Shown: one piece after another, positions 47,201-57,957 of the stretch
Layout of the letters: each line of letters starts with the position of its first letter
Position numbering within the stretch: the first letter of the stretch is position 1
From: Galerina marginata
Taxonomy: Eukaryota > Basidiomycota > Agaricomycetes > Agaricales > Galerinaceae
Direction: 5' to 3'
DNA length: 64,000 nt
Assembly (NCBI GenBank): GCA_023014335.1
Contig: JAECYW010000019.1
Location: 1,426,001-1,490,000, forward strand
Made by a program: the position numbers and the translations under genes
The notes under the pieces: generated by a model
The model's input: the letters and a program-made list of their open reading frames with translations, nothing else
Told to the model about the DNA's origin: nothing
Databases searched by the model: none

Positions 47201-49495
47201 TCCAAGACCCGACCGAAACGCCTGTCGTCGAACACGGGTCTCCACCCCAACCACCATTGCCCTCCTCTTCTCTTTCTCAACCTCTTGTGGAAGCTGTAAC
47301 TGAGACAAATGAGGCACCTATGGTACCCGTTGTTTCTCTTGACGTGGTTGAGAATGTACAGGAACCAAGTCCGTTTACTTCTAACCGCCAACTTAGTCAA
47401 GGATTCTACGATGGCGATGTTAATCGATTGAGGGAACCAGATAGGCCGGAATCTTTCCGTTCATCGTCGACCGATTCCTTTGGTGCACCGCTGACTTCCG
47501 ACGGTCCTCTTCCCCCAACTTTCCCTGGCCAACACAACCAATGGCAGTTCGATGTTGTTTCAATTGACGAACTTGACTTTTCGGACACTTCTTCCATTCC
47601 TGGCGTAGAAGACTTACCTTATCCGCCCGGCTTGCGCAAACCTCCCAAAAAGCTGCCCATGCGTCGCGATTTCGAGTTCGTTCGACGGTCAGAGGTGTCG
47701 TCAATGGGAATTGTATCGCACGAGTCTATGCGAGACTCGGTGGCAAGCTCTACCCGTTCTGGATCGTCGCCTTCATCGTCTGGGCCGCCCCGACCCATTC
47801 AAAAGTGGCAGATGAAATCTTTGCAGCAAACATTCGAATTGAGCGACGATGAAGACAACGGAGATGTCGAGGCTGCCCTCCGAAGGCTGGAAGGACAAAT
47901 TAATCCCAAAATTCAACAGGAGAAAGCGGAGAAGGTCGACGGATGGGTTCGTACGCTACAGGAACGCATGGCGAATGGCGACTACGACTATGAGAGCTCG
48001 CTCTTCTCAGAGGATGACATTGAAGGCTTCATTGACGAAGTTGACCTCCCAACTAATGACGACACAGATCCTGAAAGCCCTCCTGATTTAATCATATCTA
48101 CATCAGAAGCAGAAGATGATCTGGACCAAGATGATATCGAAGGCTTGCCTCGTACCCCAATCCCTTCCCAGACAAACCATCAAGTTCCTCCTCCACCAGG
48201 CCTAGAACTCCTCCTCCGCTCAGAGGTCGTAAAGCCTCCCGTGGAAGATGTTGTTCCTCTGGAAATTCTCCAAAGCCGGATGACGACCCAGGAACAGGAA
48301 GCGCCGGCACCGACCATCAACCCCACTATTGAGAGCGTTTTGTCCTCAAAATTTGCCAGCAATGAAACACCTCGGATGCATAGCTCGTTTATCCTTGGTT
48401 ATCAGGCAGAACTACTAGCCCAACACTTCTCGATGATTGATAGGGAGCTATTTATGGGTGTCAAGTTTGAAGAACTTGTTACAGAGGAATGGGTCGAATG
48501 TGAAGAGATCAACGTCCTCGACTGGGCACAGTATCTCAAAGACAGAGCCCGTTGGAAAGCCGAATCGCAATTTCCGGATAAGACGACAGCTCTTGCGGCT
48601 GTCCGGGCTCGCTTCAATCTCATGGTGGCTTTCGTCATTGCTGAAATCGTCTTGACGCCACCAACTGAACGGCCTCTCGTTGTCAGCAAATTTATCCGAA
48701 TCGCATGGGTGAGAATCAACTGTTCAACACAATATGAGAAAGTTGCTAACTCGGTTCCTAGAAATCGTATTCCCTCAGTAATTTCAATACTCTGACGGCC
48801 ATCATCACAGCATTGCAAAACGAGTGGGTGACTCGGGCCATGCGCAAACCTGGCTGGAGTCGCATTGGTGCTTTCGAAAATCGGATGTTCAGGGATCTGA
48901 AGCAGTTCACCAAGCCCGATGACGACTTCAAGTTCATGCGCCAGGTCGTCGATTCGATAGTGGATGCGAAACCCCTTGAAACCAGCTCTCATGCCCCGTC
49001 AGTGGTCAGTGGAGGGGATTCACAAAACGGGAAGGGCAAAGCAAATTCGGATATTCGACCTTCTGTCCCCTCTGCCTGCATTCCTTTCATCGGTATGTCC
49101 TTTTTACCATGCCAGTTGTTGCGTTTACTCATATGCAGCTAGGCATCTACCTCTCGCAGCTCCACCGCCTCAACAAATTGCCCGCTTTGATTGATCCGAC
49201 CGCACCTAATAGTGTCATCGGTATTGATCCTATCACTGCCAATTTCGACCCTCCAGCACATCCTGAGGTTTTCTCGGCGCTGGCTCCTTTGCCTCCGTCC
49301 ATGCACTTGGAACCGTTGATCAATGTCCACAAGCAACGCCGCATTGCGGACGTTATCAAGTCCCTTGTGGCAGGGCAACACCTATCTAGTAGGGTGCAAT
49401 TCGACGTGGACAAGAGACTCTTCCAGAAGTGCCTGCGGCTTCGCGGTCTGGACGCGGCATACCTTCAACGGGCTTTGGCTATGTACTCGGAGTAA
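44211..49495 (+). CDS. Large Ras-family guanine nucleotide exchange factor (REM + CDC25 domains), LTE1-like
   Basis: Five exons, 44211-44725, 44776-46327, 46378-48708, 48762-49092, 49143-49495, 1693 residues. It activates a Ras-like GTPase. The REM (RasGEF-N) domain lies near residues 565-700: QRVLLAATIERWIAQLTSD, YDELLNFFLTYRTYVSAVDL, VRTFVAIRYWLLTFFTVDF. The catalytic CDC25 domain is at about 1350-1690: ILGYQAELLAQHFSMIDREL, FNLMVAFVIAEIVL, KSYSLSNFNTLTAIITALQN, IPFIGIYLSQLHRLNKLPAL, then a C-terminal helix. About 650 residues of low-complexity Ser/Pro/acidic sequence separate the domains. REM and CDC25 at opposite ends of a long disordered linker is the layout of LTE1-type mitotic-exit GEFs, so TEM1 or another small GTPase is a possible target (inference); a CDC25 or BUD5-type role is not excluded. 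Start ATG is the first after an upstream stop, preceded by a pyrimidine-rich leader. Confidence 0.9.
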
Positions 49496-50516
49496 ACCGC
49501 ATTATTTCGCCCCCTCTGATTATTCGCTTCCTTTACTCCCTTTTTATGTATGCATACGGCTAACTTGTTATTTAGAAGTTGGTAGCTCATTGGTATGATT
49601 GTCTTCCTTATCTTTGAGGCCTTTTATGTATGACTCCATTGTCCGTCCCTTTTCCCCATTAAGCGCTCCAATAGAATTCGCTTTTTTTTTGTAATTATTT
49701 ATGTATTGACTATGGTAGAGAAAATAGTGTGGTCATCTTTACTTCCTCTTGGTTAATGCAATGATGACAACCCGAAATGATGCTACCCATCCTATTGCAG
49801 ATCATTATGGGAGCATTTTCTGATAGGTGAGAGTATATTATATGAGAATCTGAACTCCATCAACGTTGTATATTTTCCCCAGCCAAAGGAGATTCTCGCA
49901 TTCATACGCAAATGACGACTTGGGCCATTTTCGAGCTCACAACATGATAACCAGTTAATTTCTTTAAGCGCCCGTCGCCGTGGTCTACTATCTTGCTAGT
50001 GGTGCGGACTCTCCAATAGTCTCCAATACGAATTGTCTAGATTTAAACCCTCCTGTCCAACGGGCATGGTCAGTATTTCGTCACCAGGCTAATCGACTCA
50101 GGATCTGGAATCCCACTACTACTATTCTAGCTATCTTGTCATCACCCCGAGCCAGAATCAAAACGTATGTATGTAGTCTCCGATACACTGAAACCATGCA
50201 GCCAAATGACAATCGATCAAGATTCAAGATCTCGCAGTTTCCTCTTCTTGAATGGGAAAGGATGCCATTGCCAAGGAAATTCACACTGGAGGAACTTTGA
50301 TTATCACTATCAATGGGCGTTAGGGTTCCACTGGTTCCACTGGTTCCATCTCCTTCCATCAGCCGACCTGCAATCGAGATTGGGTAGATAAAGGAAATAA
50401 AAGGCTCAGTGTTTAGACTAAGTCTAAACACACCTTAGTAGTTCTGCCAAAAGTTCTGCTTTCCATCTTAGAGCTCTACCGCAAATCCAGGATTTTGGAC
50501 TCTACACCGAGCCTAC
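49496..50516. other. Intergenic, small tandem repeat
   Basis: 1.0 kb. Holds a short tandem of GGTTCCACT (about 50326-50349) and no convincing gene. Confidence 0.45.
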
Positions 50517-52528
50517 ATGGCACAACTATTGGACTTGGCGCCTGAACTCCTCACGAAGATATTCGTCTATCTGCCTCACACTGATCTTCTCCGGTGCATC
50601 CAAACATGCCGCTCTCTTTTCCAAACTATCACCAAGACTTTAGAAACGGACTACCATATCCACCTTTCGGTGGTTGGGATGCAGGACAACCCCTTCTCTT
50701 CCATACCTCTCCCAGTCAAACTAGATAGTCTGGGAAAGAGGGAGACGTCCTGGGCTTTCTTAAATCCCAAGTCTACATCCACCATTCCAGTACCTTATAA
50801 TTCGTCCGGGACATACGAACTCAGTCCGACTACCTTTTTCCTTGGAATGGCACCCAACGACCAGAGTTACTCCACGACAGGTTTGGCTTCTTTATTGATA
50901 CCCTATAACTTCCAGGACGGCGTTGTCAATTCCGCCCAGTGGAATACTACATCAGGCCTTAGTGAAGATATGAAAATCCTAGAGTTTGGGCTCTCTGTCG
51001 AGGAGAATGATCTAATCGCTTGTGTTTTTGGGTTCGTTTTCCTTCTACCATGCTTAATTTCTTGTCACTGACTATTCGACTCAGTCAAAAGGACGACGGG
51101 GACCCCTCTATTACTCATGCGGTGGTCGTCCTTCTCCACCACTCTACCAAAAAGCCCCATGAGGCTGCGCAAAATTCAATCTTTCACCTTTGCAACGCGA
51201 CTGAAGACACAGGCAGGCCATCCCTGGGCGTTGAGGTCGCAGGGGAGAATTTGGCAATCACCGTCGTTTACAAGGACGCCACCCGTGCAGCACGACAGGC
51301 AGGTATTCATGCCCATTTGTTCGTCTTTAATTGGAAAACCGGGAAGAGCAAAACGGCGAGTCTTCCCATGCTTTTTGGCGATACACAGCATCCTGACATG
51401 TTCCGTAGGGGAATGCTCCAATTCCTTTCCCAATCTATAACGGCGGTCTTGTGTTTTTGCGGGAAGACCTGCTCGCGAATCCGGACCTCTCCACAGGATC
51501 GATTGACATATATCATATTCCGCCTTCCTCGTCCATCCCCGAGGCGTCCGAAGGCCCTGCTATTCGTCTGATCCACTCACTTCTTTTACCACCACTGGAG
51601 GCTGATCGTTTCTTGACCTCGGTCTCATGCCGGTGCAGCCCAAATCCGACCACTGGTTCAAGTTTACCCGAGTTCATGCGTAAGGATAGGGCTTATACGA
51701 ATGATCCCATCGACGCGATTATTCTTTTCAACTTCGATGTCTTCTCGCGTGACCCGCAGGCTATAAAGTCATTTGCGATGATCGTTCACCGCAAGGCACT
51801 TTTAAAACTCGTCCCTCCTGTAGATGAAGTCGACTCAGAGGAACCAGTTGTAGGACAGCCTTGGGAGTCATGGGGGCCGCCAGTAACTCGCTGGTTTGAT
51901 GCCGAAAGCTTCAGTACCCCATATATCACGAGCGTTTCAGGTTCGCGATATGTGCAGTACGCCCGTGAGGAGAAGAGGCGGCGACGAGACACGATGCATG
52001 TTTTGAACTTCAATCCAGCATTTGTTAACCTTGCGACTGCGCGCAAGTTTAACGAAGCGTCTCGGGACACGGCTGTCATTGAGAGTGTTGGACAAGTGGA
52101 AATTGCGAACTTGAATGGAGACGGCAGTGTGGAACAAGACGGAGGGGATGCAGAGGCGGAAAACGACAGAGATGTGGACGAGGAAGAAGACGGAGATGCG
52201 GAAGAGGGAAGTGCAGATGACGGTGCAAAAGAGGAAGGGCAAGACGCCGGAGATGAAGCCAAAGGCGAGGATGTTACAGAGGATGAGGAAAATATTTGTC
52301 CTGCGGAAGGATTCTTCGCATCAGACGTCGTGGGCAGACTGCCGTACGTACGCGCTACGAGCAAAAGAAAGTGGAACTTTGACGAGGTATTCATGACCGA
52401 GGAAGCCCTGCTGGGGATGAATGTGAGTTTCTCCCTCTACCACATCCATTTCTATGAACTGACCACCACTGAAGAAAAAGGTCGGCACTCATCGGGTGGG
52501 GTCACTCACTGTCATGTACTTCGGATAG
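50517..52528 (+). CDS. F-box protein of the large basidiomycete type, with acidic insert
   Basis: Four exons, 50517-51031, 51085-51355, 51409-52422, 52481-52528, 615 residues. A canonical F-box opens the protein: LAPELLTKIFVYLPHTDLLR, then CIQTCRSLFQTI. The rest resembles the beta-propeller-like region of a widespread mushroom F-box family: GLSVEENDLIACVFG, GRPSLGVEVAGENLAITVVY, HLFVFNWKTGKSK, IYNGGLVFLREDLLANPD, IDIYHIPP, ending SLTVMYFG. Intron 2 (51356-51408) has a GC donor (GCGAGT) and AG acceptor; no GT-AG junction restores the conserved GGLVFL block, so I accept a GC-AG intron. Residues about 485-540 form a Glu/Asp-rich insert absent from what I know of the family. Presumed SCF substrate receptor. 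Different from the three F-box-like genes at 9-20 kb. Confidence 0.8.
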
Positions 52529-53047
52529 GTTTTGCGACATTGGAAAAGGTCGACGACTATGGTCTCATTGTTGCAATATTTTTGTTAGCTATTCCTGTCG
52601 GTTAGAACTTAGTCGCCATCAAATCTAAAGTTGTCATTTTATTCCAGACATCTGATTTGTCGACCGCTTGGAGGAGGAGTTTATTATGCTTGGTATCTAT
52701 CAAAATTGCGATCTGAGATTGATTGTAGGAGTGGACTTACAACTACAGTGAACGTACCTTCAGCCGCTGGATTTCCAGATTTACGTTTGCCCAGTTATAC
52801 TCGTAACTTATACTTGGCCCCAACAAGATAACACCACTCCATACGTGCAAACCAAGTCCAGGTTTTACTCACACTGGCCAGTTGAAGCCAGATATATTTG
52901 GTTCAAAAAAAATTGGGAACATCGCGTTCCTCAAATAAACTAAATAATACAACCCAGGAGAGAGATTCTGTACATAGGAAATGAAAGTATGTCAACTCTG
53001 CTGAGTTCAGAAGACCAATCACGGCAATACGCACCAGAAAACCGGTA
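52529..53047. other. Intergenic between converging genes, nothing recognised
   Basis: Short AT-rich spacer; frames here are shadows or chance. Confidence 0.5.
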
Positions 53048-53518
53048 TTACGATGGATGGCTTGTTGGCAAGACCTTGCCAGCACTACCACTGTCATCCT
53101 CTGGGAGGTTAGGCTCCCGCCATGCCTGCGTGACCTTTCTAATATGCTCAGACAAGGGTTCATCATCCGAGTCATGGATATGTTCGTTGTCTTCGTCATA
53201 ATCATCTGCTAGAAACACGTTTGCCGGGGGGCCGTCGTCTTCACTGAGTCGAATCCGACCTTCGCTACGCCTGAAGGTCTTCAGCCTGGAAGGCGAGACA
53301 TTTGGTTAGTATATACTACAGGAAGAGAGAAATATCACATGCCGGTGGGACACTACTCTCCGTAGTGCATCTGCTCGCCGCCAAAGCAGAAATATTGCGC
53401 AAAGGGTGCATGTTGTCAGGAGGAAGATCATAGGCATATTTCCAATTGGTTGGGGTTTTGGCGACTCGCGTGGTTCTATAGGTGCTATGTAAGTACCAAG
53501 GGAGGATATCGTGAACAT
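53048..53518 (-). CDS. Single-pass membrane protein with acidic cytoplasmic tail (5' end uncertain)
   Basis: Two exons, 53518-53339 and 53278-53048, joined across a 60-nt intron with a textbook ACTAACC branch site; 136 residues from the first clear Met. The N-terminal part is followed by one hydrophobic helix (MPMIFLLTTCTLCAIFLLW), then basic WRRADALRR (positive-inside, so the tail is probably cytoplasmic) and a highly acidic tail (FLADDYDEDNEHIHDSDDEP). The frame stays open about 60 nt upstream of the Met (reading PEYLPAQNVASWRYEA), so an upstream exon is likely. A single-pass protein with an acidic tail recalls the ends of KEX1-type Golgi carboxypeptidases, but no catalytic part fits in the 400 bp available. 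Family unknown. Confidence 0.55.
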
Positions 53519-53926
53519 GGCCTCGTACCTCCAACTGGCGACATTCTGAGCAGGTAAATATTCAGGGGTTTCTTCTGGTGATCGTGCGCGTGTGGTGTAT
53601 CAGATTCAGAGTTTACTCTCTGAGTAACTATAGTCCTTGAAGCGTAAGGAAAATTATCAATATGAAGCTATTCTCTGATGCATATACTACTGACTGATTG
53701 AGAAGTAGAACAATATTGAGGGACCAGGTGAAGGGTTGATTCAAAAGCGCAGCGTCGGTTATGTGTTTTGAGCGGCACCGCCGGCAGGGTTACCCTTGAC
53801 ACGATCAGGTGACCTACGTTGGTGTCGCGGTGCACTGCTTCAAGCTTGTTCTGTTGGATACGATAACAAACTGACGCCTCGTCACTACCACTCTGAACTT
53901 GGCTCTATCTAGGTCCTCTCTCTGTT
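53519..53926. other. Short divergent region, possible upstream exon
   Basis: Minus frame from about 53880 down to 53670 is open without a clear start and could be a 5' exon of the membrane-protein gene. No other feature. Confidence 0.35.
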
Positions 53927-55630
53927 ATGTCTTCTCCTGGGTATACTCAGAAAATACTTCGTTATCCTTTCAATGATCTAACAACCTTTATGATTCTAGT
54001 GGCACAAATGATTGTATTTTCGCAACGCCAACTCAAGTGGTACACTCACGAAAGCGCATCCATGACTCTGTTACGAATTTGAGATCCCACAAGAGGAGGA
54101 GAGTTTCGATGGCATCCATTGACCTTGGTCGGGATCTAAATGTGGATGCCACATCCGGAAGCGGCGCACATGTTATGGACACAGTAGATAATCTATGCCC
54201 CTTCACGTTTTCTTGCATTCGAGCTGACGCAATTCTCAGGCCGATAGGTTTATATCGAACCGTCCAAAAGTATTTCTCCCACTCAACATTACCCCACGGA
54301 CAAAACGAATCAGCAAACAATTCGGACTGGTAGACGATCGCGTTCTAAACTTTAAGGATGACACAGATGTATTGAGATCAACATATCGAAGTGAAACCAC
54401 CATGTCTCTTCTCAGAAGAAGCGCCTCTTCGTTATTTGATACACCTCCTCCACTACGGCCCACTTCTGTCACTGAAAATTTGAACAAACGCCGACACTGT
54501 TTAATGGTGTTAGACAGTCCTGGAGTTCCTTCCGACCAAGAAGCATATCCGATAACCTGGTCACGTCGGAACCTCATCTCAGTAGCTTGCAAAAACGACA
54601 TATACTATCAGAACCTCGACAATAAATCGGTCTCGCACCTGTGTACAACTTTACTTCCTGGTAAAATCGGGGTAATTCAGTGGGGCGAAGAGGGAAACGA
54701 GAACTATCTCGCATTGGGCATGTCCAGCGGCACTGTCCAAATGTGGGATGCAGGTACTGGTGGGCGAGGGGTCGCCATACATACCTGGTTTGCGAAGAAG
54801 GAAGGCGCCGCCAAGTGCCTCAGTTGGAATCAAGATGTACTGGCCATTGGGATGGAGGGCGGTGAGATAACGCTCACTGACGTACGGTGTCCTCAGGAAA
54901 CTACAGCATTTGCGAAGCACCGGGACCGCGTTTTGGGTTTACAATGGAGCCCGGATGGGAATTACCTGGCGAGCGGCGACAAGGACGGCATCGTGCACCT
55001 TTGGGACAGGCGAGCTGGTAAGTCTTTGCTGGACTCTAGCCAACCTGTGTCCAGAATTCGCCATAAGGGTGGTGTAAAGGTAAATATAGCTATGACGCAT
55101 TCTTATCCTCTGTTTGACGATCCATATAGGCTCTTGCGTGGTGTCCTTGGAAACCCGAACTCCTCGCCACAGGAAGTGCCGCACCCGAAGGAAAAATAAA
55201 GATCTGGAACATATCTTCGATGACCAATCACTCGCCAGAACCCATCCAGACTATTCCGCTAAACACCTCCGTTCTATCCCTCCACTGGTCACCACACTGC
55301 AAAGAGCTTCTAAGTACACATGGGTCTTCTTTCAAACCCCTTCTTTCGCCACGGGATAGAACCTCGTCAGTAACTCCAAACAAACTAACGTTCACAAAAA
55401 CCCCGCTCACAAACTCGATCACCGTACACGAGTATCCTTCATGCAAGCGACTGATGACGCTTACCAATGCACACTCTGGCCAGGTTACTCATAGTTGTCT
55501 AGGCCCTAGTGGGGAGAGCATCTTCACGGTGTCTCCTCGAGAGGAGGCAATCAAGATGTGGCAGGTATGGAGTCGGCGCGCGCCAGCCCCTAAGAAGGAA
55601 AGTGCGTTCGATAAGTACACCATTCGTTGA
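53927..55630 (+). CDS. CDC20/CDH1-family APC/C activator with C-box and IR tail
   Basis: Four exons, 53927-53940, 54000-54183, 54240-55079, 55130-55630, 512 residues. The first exon is 14 nt. The C-box, which contacts the APC/C, is present as DRFISNR (residues 68-74), and the protein ends TIR, the IR tail that docks on APC3. A basic N-terminus (RSHKRRRVSMAS) precedes it. The WD40 propeller shows LDSPGVPSDQEAYPITWSRR, LALGMSSGTVQMWD, KCLSWNQDVLAIGMEGGEI, HRDRVLGLQWSPDGNYLASG, KDGIVHLWDRR, ALAWCPWKPELLATGSAAPE and LHWSPHCKELLSTHGSSF. The introns before the C-box and before (A/V)xWCPW are at the same places as in the gene at 34260-35963, so the two are true paralogues. It promotes ubiquitination of cell-cycle regulators; whether it is the mitotic (CDC20) or G1 (CDH1) form cannot be settled by eye. 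Confidence 0.9.
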
Positions 55631-56598
55631 TATTCCTCGAGCGTTTTGCTGGTTGGTGCGCCTATACCTTAGCCTCCCTACCTTATACCTATTTACAGGC
55701 TTTTCTTGCCGCTTGCGTAATGCACCGTTTCCATTGTCACTGCTATGGTTTCTTTCTTGTAACCTTGGACAACTATTTTTTCTTGTCTTGCACTACAAAT
55801 TTTTGTACTAATTTCTAAGTACAGGCACTACTTTCAGCTGCGCTGGTCGTGACGACCGTGTAACCCTAACGAAGTTTTCCAGGCTCCCACATCCACTAAC
55901 GTGCCTGTCTGAGCCCTTCTTATTCTCTCACCACTGGGGGATTAGGCCCACATCCTTTCCTGAGCCTGCTTCGCCTCAGTACCGAACTTAAACTCCCAAC
56001 TCTGCTTAGCAAGACGCACTTACTGTGCGCTATCTCAGTTCATCTTTCATCCTGATCATTGTCCGGCTGGTGTCGTAGCCATTGTCGTTCATTCGCTGAT
56101 TCCCTATAAAGGCGTCGACTATCACCAATGCTACAGGGTAGCCTTCTTAGCGCTTTCATTCGCAATATCCCTTTATCGTGACTCTTGCTCGGAATGTTCT
56201 CATCCTTTCATGAACTGCCAGATGAAAGCTCGCATTGTTTCGTTTTGGTGGTCAACGCAATGCAACTCCTTTTAAAACGGCATAATACGTCGATGGAACT
56301 GAACAATTTCGGAATGGTTGCGTCACCGCTTTCAAATGAAGGATACCTGTCAGAGCCACTCCGACGCCTGGGCAGGATGGCGCTGAAAGAATGCATGTAG
56401 CTGTGGTCGCTCCCAGCTTTCCGCATCAACTTATTTTCAGCCGAGAATGTTCTTGCATACGTTCTGCCTTTCGCTTGGGCTTGGTCACCAAGTCGATTAT
56501 AATGACAAAGCGCAATATGGATCGAGCTGTATAAATATCGTCGTGAGCTCTCGTATCTCAACATCTCACTTCAGAACTAACAAATTTGAACAGTCAAC
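55631..56598. other. Intergenic, nothing recognised
   Basis: About 970 bp. The plus frame 56185-56400 and minus frame 56208-56564 overlap and neither has a domain. Confidence 0.45.
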
Positions 56599-57234
56599 AT
56601 GTCTCTCCAACCTGGTAATTTCTTGATCAAGAATGTGACCACTGGGTTCTATATACTGCCGAACAACTTCACCACTAGCGACAGTGACCAGCAGGTCTCC
56701 ACTACCTTAAATGTCGGCATTCGCGATGATCCTGTGAGCACGAGGGCTCGTCCAATTTTCAATCGCTCACTAATTTAGACGACCGTTAGGTGATTAACGT
56801 CTCTGTTAATCTGAACGGACTTTACAATTTGAAGTCTGCTGCCGGCCTTTATATTGCTGCCGATGGAGTGAGTATCTGATACCCACCGCCTCCAAAATCT
56901 AAATCGATACCCGTCAGACAACGCTCAAGTGGCAGGATAGCCCCTATGATTGGGACATCAAGGTCTCCGAAGGCGGATTTTGGAGGTAAGTAAATACGAG
57001 GATCTGCGTGTTATTGTCCCCTGCGACTGTCCAATTGATCTCTTGACACCTATTTAGCATAATACCGCACGACGCCCCCCAGGTTTCAGTGGCCCATGGT
57101 GCCCAAGTGCGTTTCAATTCTGGTTTGACCTCAAATGTCTTCGAGAGCCGAATGTATTTTTTTTCTCCATCTAGCTTTCCTTAAACGAAACGGCCACCGC
57201 TTCCAACTGGGAGTTCATACCTGCGTCCGATTAG
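56599..57234 (+). CDS. Small beta-trefoil-like cytoplasmic protein (lectin or protease-inhibitor fold)
   Basis: Five exons, 56599-56733, 56790-56867, 56918-56985, 57058-57106, 57175-57234, 129 residues, all phases closing. There is no signal peptide. The pattern is short strands: PGNFLIKNVTTGFYI, GLYNLKSAAGLYIAADG, TLKWQDSPYDWDIKVSEGG, IIPHDAPQVSVAHGAQ, and a final ASNWEFIPASD. The opening GNFLIKN and the closing WxF suggest a beta-trefoil as in ricin-B-type lectins or I66-type inhibitors of mushroom fruiting bodies. The repeats are degenerate and no QxW motif is seen, so the fold is a proposal and the function open. Such genes are often highly expressed in fruiting bodies (family knowledge). 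Confidence 0.6.
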
Positions 57235-57957
57235 CCCAGAAACTTATCCTAGAGCGTGCCTTGTCGACTATACCAGATAATCCGATAGTCCGCCGTTTTA
57301 TACCATACGGTTTTTAGAACGACTCTTCGATACTACGCTGCTGAAGGAACGCTGTTATATTTTCTCCGAACCTATGTACAGTACACAACTTAAAAATCAA
57401 AATGAAAAATTTTAGCCTCACTCTTTCCAAATTAAAACTGTATGATAATTCTTTATAATTTGATCACTTCCTTCATTAAAAAATTCAGGTGATTTTATCC
57501 ACTTCTCGCAACGTTATTACCCAAGCACTGTTGTAACACTGGGTGGTGAGCCGATTTGAGCGATTTTGCGCTCGCCATTCCTCAGTCAAATCTTATAGAT
57601 TACCTCTGAAATTTTCCAAGGTCAGAGGGAATACATACAGCTCACAGCAAAAAATTATTTCATCAAAAAATATGCATTTTTGGCTGAGTTATGAAAGCGT
57701 AACACTCAGTGGTGGTGTAACATTAGCCGGATGGCTGTATGGCATTGAGTTACTTACTTGCACATAAGCACAGCCCAACTTCAGCAGTGGGTCAAATATG
57801 TTCAGTTTAATTTTTCAGGAAACAGGAAACCGGAAATAGTATTCCATCACCCTCAATCTAGTTTCAAATGTTGTACAAAATTATGACTTGTCATGTCTAC
57901 TTCTACGTATAGCTTCGTGCGTTTCTGTAACTTCTACCCTACTGTACTCTGATGGGT
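57235..57957. other. Intergenic with possible decayed transposon end
   Basis: At 57480-57770 the sequence has paired words (TGTAACACTGGGTGGTG and GTAACACTCAGTGGTGG) in direct orientation, as in decayed terminal regions of DNA transposons. No coding part was found. Confidence 0.35.

Noticed and set aside
48402..48992. 196-residue minus-strand ORF
   Set aside because: Antisense shadow of the RasGEF catalytic domain, whose motifs are unmistakable on the plus strand.
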